Source of the DNA: a virus
IMG/VR virus record: IMGVR_UViG_3300029309_000130
Location: 1-35,425 of that record
DNA length: 35,425 nt
Strand: one strand, 5' to 3'
Made by a program: the position numbers and the translations under genes. This document shows positions 23,756-29,604 of this stretch, piece after piece (positions within the stretch are counted from its first letter, which is position 1; every line of letters starts with the position of its first letter). The notes under the pieces were generated by a model. It saw only the letters and a program-made list of their open reading frames with translations, ran no database searches and was not told the origin of the DNA.

Positions 23756-23915
23756 TGTAGAGAGAAATAATTTTTAGATTTATCAGAAGGTTCAGGGCTC
23801 TGTCACATATTTGTTACAGTTTTGCTACACCACCCCCACCCTCTGCCACCTATTGGAAGTTGGGGAACGGGTAGGAGATCGGGAACGGGAACACCCCACA
23901 ACAATAATTTTTTTT
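23756..23915 (+). ncRNA. Candidate small RNA from the consensus promoter
   Basis: A transcript starting about 7 bases after the -10 would run through a 20-base inverted repeat (CTGTCACA-TATT-TGTTACAG, 23800-23819) and a GC-rich stretch. It could end at GTTGGGG (23859-23865) pairing with CCCCACAAC (23894-23902), followed by eight T (23908-23915). The stretch has no open frame of note in the plus direction. The terminator stem is imperfect, so the 3' end is a guess. Confidence 0.35.
23826..23902. other. GC-rich repeat patch beside the terminase genes
   Basis: Within an AT-rich genome this block has CACCACCCCCACCCT, then GGGGAACGGG and CGGGAACGGGAAC, i.e. GGGAACGGG twice, and CACCCCAC. Position next to terS suggests a packaging (cos or pac) or TerS-binding site, or an RNA. 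None of these is proven. Confidence 0.4.
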
Positions 23916-24079
23916 ATCTAAAATTTTTCTTACATCATTTTATTACTTTTTTCCCTGGAGAACTTTCACAATAGCAACCGCACCAATAGCTAATTAAAAT
24001 TAGTAATTTACAAGACAACAAGAAAGAAAAGAAAAAACGCAAATAATAAAATCACATAGCAATAATTATTTTATGACAT
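23916..24079. other. AT-rich stretch without a gene
   Basis: Apart from A and T runs I see no open frame, promoter or strong hairpin here. It separates the GC-rich patch from the terminator of the minus-strand small-ORF operon. Confidence 0.6.
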
Positions 24080-24109
24080 AAAAAAACTCTTCCTGGAATA
24101 GAAAGAGTT
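24080..24109 (-). terminator. Intrinsic terminator of the small-ORF operon
   Basis: On the minus strand AACTCTT pairs with AAGAGTT across an 11-base loop, followed by TTTTTAT. It lies about 22 bases beyond the last small ORF (stop at 24132). Confidence 0.7.
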
Positions 24110-24131
24110 AATAATTTGTTTTTGATCTTGT

Positions 24132-24257
24132 TTAACTATCTTTAATTTTTAAAAATAGTTTTAGTTGTTTTTCTCCATTGTATAAACTTGTTTTACTTCC
24201 TGATAAAGAATAATTTTTTGGCATTGTTGCAAGCCATTTGATAAGTTCAGAATCCAT
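24132..24257 (-). CDS. Tiny ORF (41 aa) in a coupled operon
   Basis: The frame reads MDSELIKWLATMPKNYSLSG, then SKTSLYNGEKQLKLFLKIKD-S. The ATG follows the previous stop as TAA-TT-ATG. Short N-terminal helix, then mixed strand/charged end. No family recognised. The junction shared with its neighbours and the terminator right after it support translation. Confidence 0.55.
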   Translation of the reverse strand: MDSELIKWLATMPKNYSLSGSKTSLYNGEKQLKLFLKIKDS

Positions 24258-24259
24258 AA

Positions 24260-24433
24260 TTAATAATTAATTAGTAAATACTTCCTGGTAAAAGAATCCT
24301 TGAAGTGTAGTTGGTTATCTGTTGCATACATAAACATATAGTTGTCTATGTTATTTTTAAAATAAACAGATTTGGACTTAGCAATTTCAAAAGCTAGTCT
24401 TGGGTTGTCAAAAAATTTGTGATTGTACTTCAT
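24260..24433 (-). CDS. Tiny ORF (57 aa)
   Basis: The frame reads MKYNHKFFDNPRLAFEIAKS, then a YFKNNIDNYMFMYATDNQ segment and an aromatic/basic end. It is joined to both neighbours by TAA-TT-ATG junctions. Rich in Asn, Phe and Tyr; unknown function. Confidence 0.55.
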   Translation of the reverse strand: MKYNHKFFDNPRLAFEIAKSKSVYFKNNIDNYMFMYATDNQLHFKDSFTRKYLLINY

Positions 24434-24435
24434 AA

Positions 24436-24588
24436 TTAACTATTTTGTAAATAAGTAGAATATGAAGAAATAACAGAATCTATTTTTTCTGTTCTTTGTT
24501 GTAAGTCTTGTTTGATGTTGTTAGCAATACTAACAAAAGGTAGCAGAGTTAAAACAATCGCTGCTAGGTATAGTGAAAATAGTTTCAT
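24436..24588 (-). CDS. Small membrane or secreted protein (50 aa)
   Basis: The first 22 residues (MKLFSLYLAAIVLTLLPFVS) form a positively started hydrophobic segment with a possible AxA-like end (SIANN). That would be a signal peptide or an N-terminal anchor. The remaining 28 residues are a polar helix (IKQDLQQRTEKIDSVISSY). First gene of the three-ORF operon behind the palindromic operator. A membrane role such as superinfection exclusion or lysis control is conceivable but unsupported. Confidence 0.6.
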   Translation of the reverse strand: MKLFSLYLAAIVLTLLPFVSIANNIKQDLQQRTEKIDSVISSYSTYLQNS

Positions 24589-24654
24589 TTGTTTTTTTAT
24601 TGGTAGGAACTTTTTTATGTTCCCTTACTATTAATTATAAACAATAAAAATTTA

Positions 24655-24671
24655 CTATTGTACTACAATAG
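24655..24671. promoter_or_regulatory. Perfect 17-bp palindromic operator
   Basis: CTATTGTA-C-TACAATAG is a perfect inverted repeat. It sits between the acidic-protein gene and the three-ORF operon. On the minus strand its TACAAT would serve as -10 with TTGTAA 18 bases upstream. A GGAAC/GTTCC hairpin lies between it and the 24588 start. Confidence 0.75.
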
Positions 24672-24715
24672 AAATACTTGTTACAATTATTAATAATTAA
24701 TATCTATCTATTTAT

Positions 24716-25183
24716 TTAATTATTATCTTCCTGGAATAGTTCAGAAAAATCTTTATTTAATATCATATTCAACATATCAAAAATAATTTCATATTGAGTT
24801 AATCTGATAATGTCAAATACATTCATATTACACTCATTAATATTTAATTCTCTTAATTCTTTTTGATAACCTCTATTAATATCATCAGATAACCAGGAAA
24901 CTAAATTATAATTATAAATATCAACTTGACTTTCTACAATTTCATGTATGTTATCTTCTATTGTTTCAAAATCGTATTGATTAACAACAGAATCTAACAA
25001 ATAAAAAATTGTATTGTATCTCCAATTATTAGGAGACTCTTCCTGGTGTAGTTCATAAATAAAAGATTGATAGATATTCTTTTTATCTTCTTTTAGTTGG
25101 ATAATGTCACTACATGGATCAGTCTCAAAAGCATCTAAAAAATTAATAAGATGTTCTTTTTGTGTTGTTGTTGTTAATTTCAT
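24716..25183 (-). CDS. Acidic protein of unknown function (155 aa)
   Basis: Strongly acidic and helical, with LINFLDAFETDPCSDIIQLK near the start, NWRYNTIFYLLDSVVNQYDF in the middle, then IEDNIHEIVESQVDIYNYN and a final MNMVFD-like helix set. Acidic phage proteins of this size are sometimes DNA mimics or inhibitors of host enzymes, but there is no sequence evidence for that here. A TTTACA-N17-TACAAT promoter is placed 65 bases upstream. It follows the clamp gene on the same strand. Confidence 0.6.
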   Translation of the reverse strand: MKLTTTTQKEHLINFLDAFETDPCSDIIQLKEDKKNIYQSFIYELHQEESPNNWRYNTIFYLLDSVVNQYDFETIEDNIHEIVESQVDIYNYNLVSWLSDDINRGYQKELRELNINECNMNVFDIIRLTQYEIIFDMLNMILNKDFSELFQEDNN

Positions 25184-25244
25184 TTTTGTTTTTAAATTAG
25201 TTTATTTAATAGGAAGCAATAAAAAAAAAATCTTCCTTTGTTTT

Positions 25245-25275
25245 CTATTGTAGTACAAAAGAAGATTTATGTAAA
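25245..25275 (-). promoter_or_regulatory. Promoter TTTACA-N17-TACAAT with operator
   Basis: Minus strand: TTTACA (25275-25270), 17 bases, TACAAT (25252-25247). The operator CTATTGTA-G-TACAAAAG (25245-25261, one mismatch from a perfect palindrome) covers the -10. It should drive the acidic-protein gene. Confidence 0.7.
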
Positions 25276-25295
25276 CTATAAATTAAAAAAGTTTT

Positions 25296-25952
25296 TTATT
25301 TTCTTTTTATTATAGGCATTATTAAATAATTAAGAACTGGATTAAATCCCTCTAAACTTTCAAAAGGATTTTTAATATCCCAGGTAGCAGTAATTACAAA
25401 AGGAGATTTTGAATGATTACCATTAAAAGTTATAGATTTTTCTTTAGATAATCTTTTTACCTGATTACAAAATTGTCCTATATAATCACAATTAAAGGAA
25501 AATTCACTCTTAAAATCATTTGTGAACTTATCAGGTATTAACTGTTCAATGTGTGGATAATTTCCCTCGATTTGTTGATAATGAATGGAAGATATAAAAA
25601 TTTCTTCATTCATAAAAGTAATTAAATTATCAGTAATTAATACTTTAGTTGCGTTTTTAATCTGACTTTTAAAAACCGAACCAGGAATAGTTATATTTTT
25701 ATTTAATTTAAATCCCAATTCATTATTAGGGAATTTAAAATAAAATAATCTATGCCCATCTGTTGATTCAATACTAATATTTTTATCATCAACTTTTAAA
25801 TGAATACCAGTTAAAAGTTGTTTTGAATAATCCTTAGATACAAATTGACTAGCTATTCTTATTACTTCATAAGGTAGGCAACCAATTTTTGTTTCATTCT
25901 CATATATTGCATAGGGACTTGAAACTTGTTTTGTAGTAATTGTTTGAGACAT
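25296..25952 (-). CDS. Compact DnaN-type sliding clamp (218 aa)
   Basis: Signatures of the bacterial beta clamp are clear. LLTGIHLKVDDKNISIESTDGHR-like residues 46-68 include the T64-D65-G66-H67-R68-L69 loop. GNYPHIEQLIP (130-140) matches the beta-clamp GxFPDYxxVIP, and the C-terminus NYLIMPIIKRK matches the YVVMPMRL end. Cellular clamps have about 370 residues in three domains. Here the N-terminal domain and part of the last are missing, leaving two-domain size, as in T4 gp45 or PCNA. It is likely the processivity factor for the phage polymerase. Confidence 0.72.
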   Translation of the reverse strand: MSQTITTKQVSSPYAIYENETKIGCLPYEVIRIASQFVSKDYSKQLLTGIHLKVDDKNISIESTDGHRLFYFKFPNNELGFKLNKNITIPGSVFKSQIKNATKVLITDNLITFMNEEIFISSIHYQQIEGNYPHIEQLIPDKFTNDFKSEFSFNCDYIGQFCNQVKRLSKEKSITFNGNHSKSPFVITATWDIKNPFESLEGFNPVLNYLIMPIIKRK

Positions 25953-26127
25953 TTTTTTTTTAGTAAGAAGTGAAATACTATTCTTCTTAATTTGTATTGT
26001 ATAACATTAATAAATAACTTGCAACCAATAAATTTAATTATATATATGAAAATGAGAATTTTTTTATTTGCAAATTACGTTTTCTCATGTAATATAGTAG
26101 AGCACTTAGTTTTTTAGACTAACCAAA
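25953..26127. promoter_or_regulatory. Divergent early control region
   Basis: This AT-rich interval separates the minus-strand clamp gene from the plus-strand early operon. For the plus strand, TTGCAA (26068-26073) lies 16 bases before TAATAT and 19 before TATAGT (26093-26098), followed by AGAGC. Inverted arms ATGAGAA (26052-26058) and TTCTCAT (26082-26088) flank the -35. TATTGTATAACATTA near 25996 is a poor match to the operator. Confidence 0.5.
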
Positions 26128-26577
26128 ATGAAAATCACTGAAAATTCTCAGAAAAACGTCTTAATCATTGGATCAGGTTCAATGGGTTATGTCGATCAAA
26201 GAATCCACGATATGTGGATAGATAAGTTTAATCTTTTCTCTAAGGTTGAACATGAAAGTTCAATTAAAAAAGGTAAATACAAACCACTAATTAAATTAGA
26301 GGGAATTGATTGGTGTGGTACTCGCACTGTTTACAACTACCTAGTGAATGGCGTACATCAAAGCTTACCATTAGATGTTTTTAATGATTTAGGTCTGTAC
26401 CTTTGGAATCATTTATTTAATCCTAATACTGGTAGAACACCAGTTCACTTATTCTTACGTCAAAACGATCCAGGTTTAGGCATTTGTATTCCACAAGATA
26501 CAAGGGAAAATTTCTTTTCTTTTAGAGAAGAAAACGATCCACTAGAAAAAATTTATTTAGAGGGATTAGATAAATGA
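26128..26577 (+). CDS. Early protein of unknown function (149 aa)
   Basis: First gene of the plus early operon. The N-terminus has NVLIIGSGSMGYVDQRIHD, then IKLEGIDWCGTRTVYNYLVN, GLYLWNHLFNPNTGRTPVHL and PGLGICIPQDTRENFF. The GSGSMG string looks like a nucleotide-binding turn, but the protein is too short for a Rossmann enzyme and no further motif fits. Mixed alpha/beta, near-neutral. First-gene position behind a strong early promoter suggests an anti-host or regulatory role, by inference only. Confidence 0.65.
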   Translation: MKITENSQKNVLIIGSGSMGYVDQRIHDMWIDKFNLFSKVEHESSIKKGKYKPLIKLEGIDWCGTRTVYNYLVNGVHQSLPLDVFNDLGLYLWNHLFNPNTGRTPVHLFLRQNDPGLGICIPQDTRENFFSFREENDPLEKIYLEGLDK

Positions 26578-26756
26578 ATTGGACTTCAAAAGAAAAATCT
26601 AAGTATTGGGATAAAGCATATAGAGAATACTCTCTTGAAAGTGGTTTATCTTTTAAACACTTAAGTAATTGGATTAAAATTAATCCTTTTGTAGCAGTAG
26701 CTATAGAAAATAGAGCTATTGAATTTTTAAACAAATCAAAGGAGCTATCCAGATGA
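26574..26756 (+). CDS. Small early protein (60 aa)
   Basis: The ATG overlaps the previous stop by four bases. The product (MNWTSKEKSKYWDKAYREYS, then LSFKHLSNWIKINPFVAVAI) is helical and rich in Trp and Lys. No family recognised. Confidence 0.6.
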   Translation: MNWTSKEKSKYWDKAYREYSLESGLSFKHLSNWIKINPFVAVAIENRAIEFLNKSKELSR

Positions 26757-26965
26757 CCAACGTAAATATCATTATGAATGTAGATAATGATGCTTTCATG
26801 CACGATAATCTAGGTTCTGAGATTGCAAGAATTTTAAGAAATTATGCAAATGCTATTGAACCTGTAGTCGATCCAGATACTACCTGGGAACTTGAAACAA
26901 AATTAAGAGACATTAATGGTAATACCATAGGAAAAGTTACTTTAACTACTGGTAGCTATGGATAG
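26753..26965 (+). CDS. Conserved small phage protein (70 aa)
   Basis: Contains DNLGSEIARILRNYANAIEP and LRDINGNTIGKVTLT. The pattern LGxEIARILRxxAxxIE followed by LxDxNGNxxG is seen, as I recall, in small proteins of many unrelated phages, with no known function. Four-base overlap with the gene before and eight with the one after. Confidence 0.7.
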   Translation: MTNVNIIMNVDNDAFMHDNLGSEIARILRNYANAIEPVVDPDTTWELETKLRDINGNTIGKVTLTTGSYG

Positions 26966-27266
26966 AAAAGAAGCAATAGATTTAGCTTTAAATTTATTTC
27001 GTAAGGATTTAGATAAAAATGATGTAGTTAATACATTAATCAAATCTAACATTTCAGAATCAACCGCATACAGATACGCTAAAAAAGCATTAGATCAGTA
27101 TGAATGGGAAGATGATAATAATGGAATCGAACCAAAAAGTTTAGAGTTAAATGCCCTACATACTATTTATAAATGTATGAAATGGGCTGAAACAAATAAC
27201 GAACCAGAATTGGCTGTTAAATATGCCAACCTATATATCACTAACAAAAAGAGGTTAAAAAAGTGA
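26958..27266 (+). CDS. HTH protein (102 aa)
   Basis: Residues 5-47 (AIDLALNLFRKDLDKNDVVN, SNISESTAYRYAKKAL) form a probable helix-turn-helix with ESTAYRYAKKA as recognition helix. The second half (ALHTIYKCMKWAETNNEPEL, AVKYANLYITNKKR) is a helical hairpin like a TPR unit. The HTH resembles that in the last gene of the operon. Could be a regulator or TerS-like protein. Confidence 0.6.
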   Translation: MDRKEAIDLALNLFRKDLDKNDVVNTLIKSNISESTAYRYAKKALDQYEWEDDNNGIEPKSLELNALHTIYKCMKWAETNNEPELAVKYANLYITNKKRLKK

Positions 27267-27604
27267 TAGATAATCCCGTACCAGATATTATTATGGCTGA
27301 AAAAGATGCCATATATATATCTGAACAGTTCCATGAACATTGTAGAGATACAGCTATTAATGAAATTGCAAAACCTGGTGATCTCGATCCAGGTTTTTAT
27401 GATGATTTTATTGAATGGTATATAGATTTATGTAGTGAATCTGATGATGGTTATTCATTAGTAATAAATCCAAAAGAACTTATTGACGAATGGTGGGAAG
27501 AAAATTCTGATATGTATGACGACCCATCACCTTATCTTGATTACGAACCAACAGATCAGGAAATGATGAGTTCGTTTGGTAGTAAATGGCATGATGGATT
27601 ATGA
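27263..27604 (+). CDS. Acidic protein of unknown function (113 aa)
   Basis: Very acidic and aromatic: IYISEQFHEHCRDTAINEIA, DFIEWYIDLCSESDDGYSLV and ENSDMYDDPSPYLDYEPTDQ. Overlaps both neighbours by four bases. DNA-mimic character is possible from charge alone; nothing more can be said. Confidence 0.6.
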   Translation: MIDNPVPDIIMAEKDAIYISEQFHEHCRDTAINEIAKPGDLDPGFYDDFIEWYIDLCSESDDGYSLVINPKELIDEWWEENSDMYDDPSPYLDYEPTDQEMMSSFGSKWHDGL

Positions 27605-27960
27605 CTAAACGATCCAATCCTATGTCTAACTTTAGTGTCCGTTTAGATATGGACACTTTAAATTTATTAGACAATAAAGCTAAAGAATTAGGTGTTAATA
27701 GAAATCATTTAATTAGATTATCTATTGCTAAATACTTAGATATAGAAGTTAAAACGAACCAGGATATTATGATTGATAAAGTTAAAGAGTATTTAGATAA
27801 AGGTTTTATTACAAGAGATATTTTTAAAAAAATTAAAGATGAATATAAATTTAGTAAAGCTACTATATATAAGTATATTCAAAAAGCTAAACAAGATTAT
27901 TTACCAGATAAAAAAGTAAACACTAAAAAGGGTTTACTAGAAATATATAGAGATTGGTAA
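27601..27960 (+). CDS. Ribbon-helix-helix + HTH regulator (119 aa)
   Basis: The N-terminal part NFSVRLDMDTLNLLDNKAKE, LGVNRNHLIRLSIAKYLD is a ribbon-helix-helix (CopG/Arc) domain, residues about 10-50. The C-terminal part (MIDKVKEYLDKGFITRDIFK, FSKATIYKYIQKAKQDY) is a helix-turn-helix like the one in 26958-27266. Two DNA-binding domains make it the best candidate for the protein that binds the TATTGTA palindromes. Last gene of the operon, four-base overlap. Its gene contains an inverted repeat AGTGTCC/GGACACT near the start. Confidence 0.75.
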   Translation: MTKRSNPMSNFSVRLDMDTLNLLDNKAKELGVNRNHLIRLSIAKYLDIEVKTNQDIMIDKVKEYLDKGFITRDIFKKIKDEYKFSKATIYKYIQKAKQDYLPDKKVNTKKGLLEIYRDW

Positions 27961-27962
27961 GT

Positions 27963-28811
27963 TTATACAACAGCTAATTCTTTTATCTGTTCCTTAAACT
28001 TCATACAACGTTCCATAAAACATATTTCGCTAGACCTCAGTTTTAAACTATCCAATAGTTTTAACTGCGGTTTTCCACTTCTTCGAGCTATACATACTAA
28101 TGCCTGTTTACATTCAATTCCAGTAAGTTTTCTTAGTGCATAATTATACGCTCCAAGTTGGTGACAATAATTTAATAACATTTCATCTGATCTGACTTCC
28201 TTAGAAGTCTTCCAATCACATATTGTTAATTTTCCATCAATATCTATTAAAGCATCAGCAGTACCAGCAAATCCATAATCCTTATCATAAACACTAAATT
28301 CTATGCTATGAATGGCCGTTACACGTTCCAGTATGAATGATCGTAAACCTCTTGCGTAGCCTGACGCACTCCAGCTAACACGAGGTGCGGTTTCGGCTGC
28401 TTTCGATAATGCCCATTGTGTAACTTTTGTTGGGCAACGCTCCAGTTCATCTTTTCCTTCTCTCCAAATACCTCGCTTGTTTGCATTGTGTCTTGCAAGT
28501 TTCGCTCCAGTTTTGAGTAGATACTCTGCATGAGCATGAGCAAGCCTACCCCTTTCACAAGCCATATCCCTTTCATCTGCTGATCCTTTCCTTTCAATCC
28601 ATCGTTCCAATGCATCTTTTTGTTCCTGGGGTGCGGTTTCTTTTAGTATATGAGTAACTGAATGATATATATTTTTCTTAGCATCTGTATATATACGATG
28701 TGGATATATAGTGCCAGAATCATCACGTTCCAATGACCATCTTCTTAAACCAGCTAACGCTCCATGTTTTTGTAATGAACCCATGAGTGGTTTATAGATA
28801 TAATTTCCCAT
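27963..28811 (-). CDS. PD-(D/E)XK nuclease, RecB/Cas4 family (282 aa)
   Basis: Core motifs: ACERGRLAHAHAEYLL near residue 85 (the conserved RGxxxH helix), FAGTADALIDIDG with D186, then ICDWKTSK with D199 and K201, and HQLGAYNYAL (QxxxY motif) after about 25 residues. These make a complete RecB-type catalytic set. It should act on DNA ends in recombination or in host DNA degradation. It follows the ssDNA-binding protein on the same strand, so the two probably form a replication-recombination pair. It converges with the early operon, the two stops being only two bases apart. Confidence 0.88.
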   Translation of the reverse strand: MGNYIYKPLMGSLQKHGALAGLRRWSLERDDSGTIYPHRIYTDAKKNIYHSVTHILKETAPQEQKDALERWIERKGSADERDMACERGRLAHAHAEYLLKTGAKLARHNANKRGIWREGKDELERCPTKVTQWALSKAAETAPRVSWSASGYARGLRSFILERVTAIHSIEFSVYDKDYGFAGTADALIDIDGKLTICDWKTSKEVRSDEMLLNYCHQLGAYNYALRKLTGIECKQALVCIARRSGKPQLKLLDSLKLRSSEICFMERCMKFKEQIKELAVV

Positions 28812-28834
28812 TCTTATAATACCTTAAATAAAGA

Positions 28835-28855
28835 GGAGGTCAATAGATGACCCCC
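28835..28855 (-). terminator. Hairpin between the ssDNA-binding and nuclease genes
   Basis: On the minus strand GGGGGTCA pairs with TGACCTCC across a 5-base loop with one G-U pair (8-bp stem). TCTTTATTT follows. It lies a dozen bases after the stop at 28868 and about 25 before the nuclease ATG. It may be a partial terminator setting the ratio of the two proteins. Confidence 0.5.
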
Positions 28856-28867
28856 ATGAATGGCGAT

Positions 28868-29455
28868 TTATTCTTCTTCTTTGAATGGATTACCGCCTGT
28901 CATTAATCTCTTAATGTTAAATCCATTGTCTTTTTGTTCCTGATAGGTAGCTTCTATTAAAGGGCTAGTTCCTTTTTTACGAGGTACTGCTCTCAAACTA
29001 TATTCAGTTTTTAGTCCAGTTCCTTCTCTTGAAAGTACAAAATCCCATGCTAATAAATCAGCATAATCTTCCATTTGACTTATCTTGTCAAATTCTTTGA
29101 TTATTCCTTTTTGTGTAGCAGAAAAAATTTCAACCTTTTGTGATTCGTGATTAAATACTGGAACTGCTATTGCAAATTTTGATGCTTCTGGTGCAGTACC
29201 ATCTCTATTTAATCTACGGGTAAATTCATTACCCATTTCAATCTCAACATCATCTGATGATGGATTGTCTGCAAATCTGAATGGCTTTAATTTGCCATCT
29301 CCTGATTCGCCCCATACCTCCCAATATTCAAGAGGTTGATCGTCTAATAGTGCAAAACGAGCACTACCTCCACTTTCAAGTTTTGATGGGTTTAAGTAAC
29401 CACCTGATTCTGTGGTAGCTACTGCTGATTGTGCTTTTTCTGTAAGAAATGCCAT
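28868..29455 (-). CDS. Probable ssDNA-binding protein (195 aa)
   Basis: ATG at 29455 was chosen because the promoter -10 lies at 29500-29495, so upstream starts would not be transcribed. The product shows AFLTEKAQSAVATTESGGYL, YWEVWGESGDGKLKPFRFAD, KFAIAVPVFNHESQKVEIFS and YADLLAWDFVLSREGTGLKT, followed by a YSLRAVPRK strand. An OB-fold with a DFxxSRxGxGLxTxY block is seen in phage ssDNA-binding proteins. It ends with an acidic tail, GGNPFKEEE, comparable to the protein-interaction tip of SSBs. Its neighbours are nuclease and primase. Confidence 0.68.
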   Translation of the reverse strand: MAFLTEKAQSAVATTESGGYLNPSKLESGGSARFALLDDQPLEYWEVWGESGDGKLKPFRFADNPSSDDVEIEMGNEFTRRLNRDGTAPEASKFAIAVPVFNHESQKVEIFSATQKGIIKEFDKISQMEDYADLLAWDFVLSREGTGLKTEYSLRAVPRKKGTSPLIEATYQEQKDNGFNIKRLMTGGNPFKEEE

Positions 29456-29494
29456 GTTAAAATGTGCTTGTAGGCTTTTGCCTTGTGCATTTCT

Positions 29495-29523
29495 ATTGTA
29501 GTACATGGACAAGCTAATGTAAA
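29495..29523 (-). promoter_or_regulatory. Promoter TTTACA-N17-TACAAT for the ssDNA-binding protein
   Basis: Minus strand: TTTACA (29523-29518), exactly 17 bases, TACAAT (29500-29495). The -10 belongs to CTATTGTA-G-TACATGGA, an operator with one good half. It overlaps the opposite plus-strand promoter at 29506-29534. Confidence 0.72.
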
Positions 29524-29534
29524 TAGACTACAAT
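29506..29534 (+). promoter_or_regulatory. Promoter TGGACA-N17-TACAAT for the primase-helicase
   Basis: Plus strand: TGGACA (29506-29511), exactly 17 bases, TACAAT (29529-29534). The same hexamers and spacing precede the DNA polymerase gene. Each -35 lies inside the spacer of the opposite promoter, so only one polymerase can bind at a time. The transcript would start with the hairpin at 29539-29571. Confidence 0.68.
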
Positions 29535-29571
29535 AAAAAAACCCCCAAAGTAGGAAGAACCTTGAGGGTTT
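29535..29571 (-). terminator. Minus-strand hairpin with T-run between divergent genes
   Basis: AAACCCTCAA (minus) pairs with TTGGGGGTTT, 10 bp with one U-G wobble, then TTTTTTTATTG including the stem end. As RNA it is better paired on the minus strand, so it looks like a terminator for antisense transcripts coming from the primase gene. It also lies in the primase leader on the plus strand. Confidence 0.6.
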
Positions 29572-29604
29572 GAACACATAAGTCCACAGTAAGTATTGTA
29601 TCAC

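Noticed and set aside
26128-26577. Dehydrogenase from the GSGSMG motif
   Set aside because: At 149 residues it has no room for a Rossmann enzyme, and no second motif or catalytic residue fits.
28809-28821. Leaderless promoter TTGACC-N16-TATTAT for the nuclease
   Set aside because: The hexamers are fair, but the start would fall on or past the ATG. Co-transcription with the ssDNA-binding gene explains expression better.
29456-29512. Longer N-terminus for the ssDNA-binding protein
   Set aside because: The extra codons contain the -10 of its own promoter, so they would lie upstream of the transcript start.
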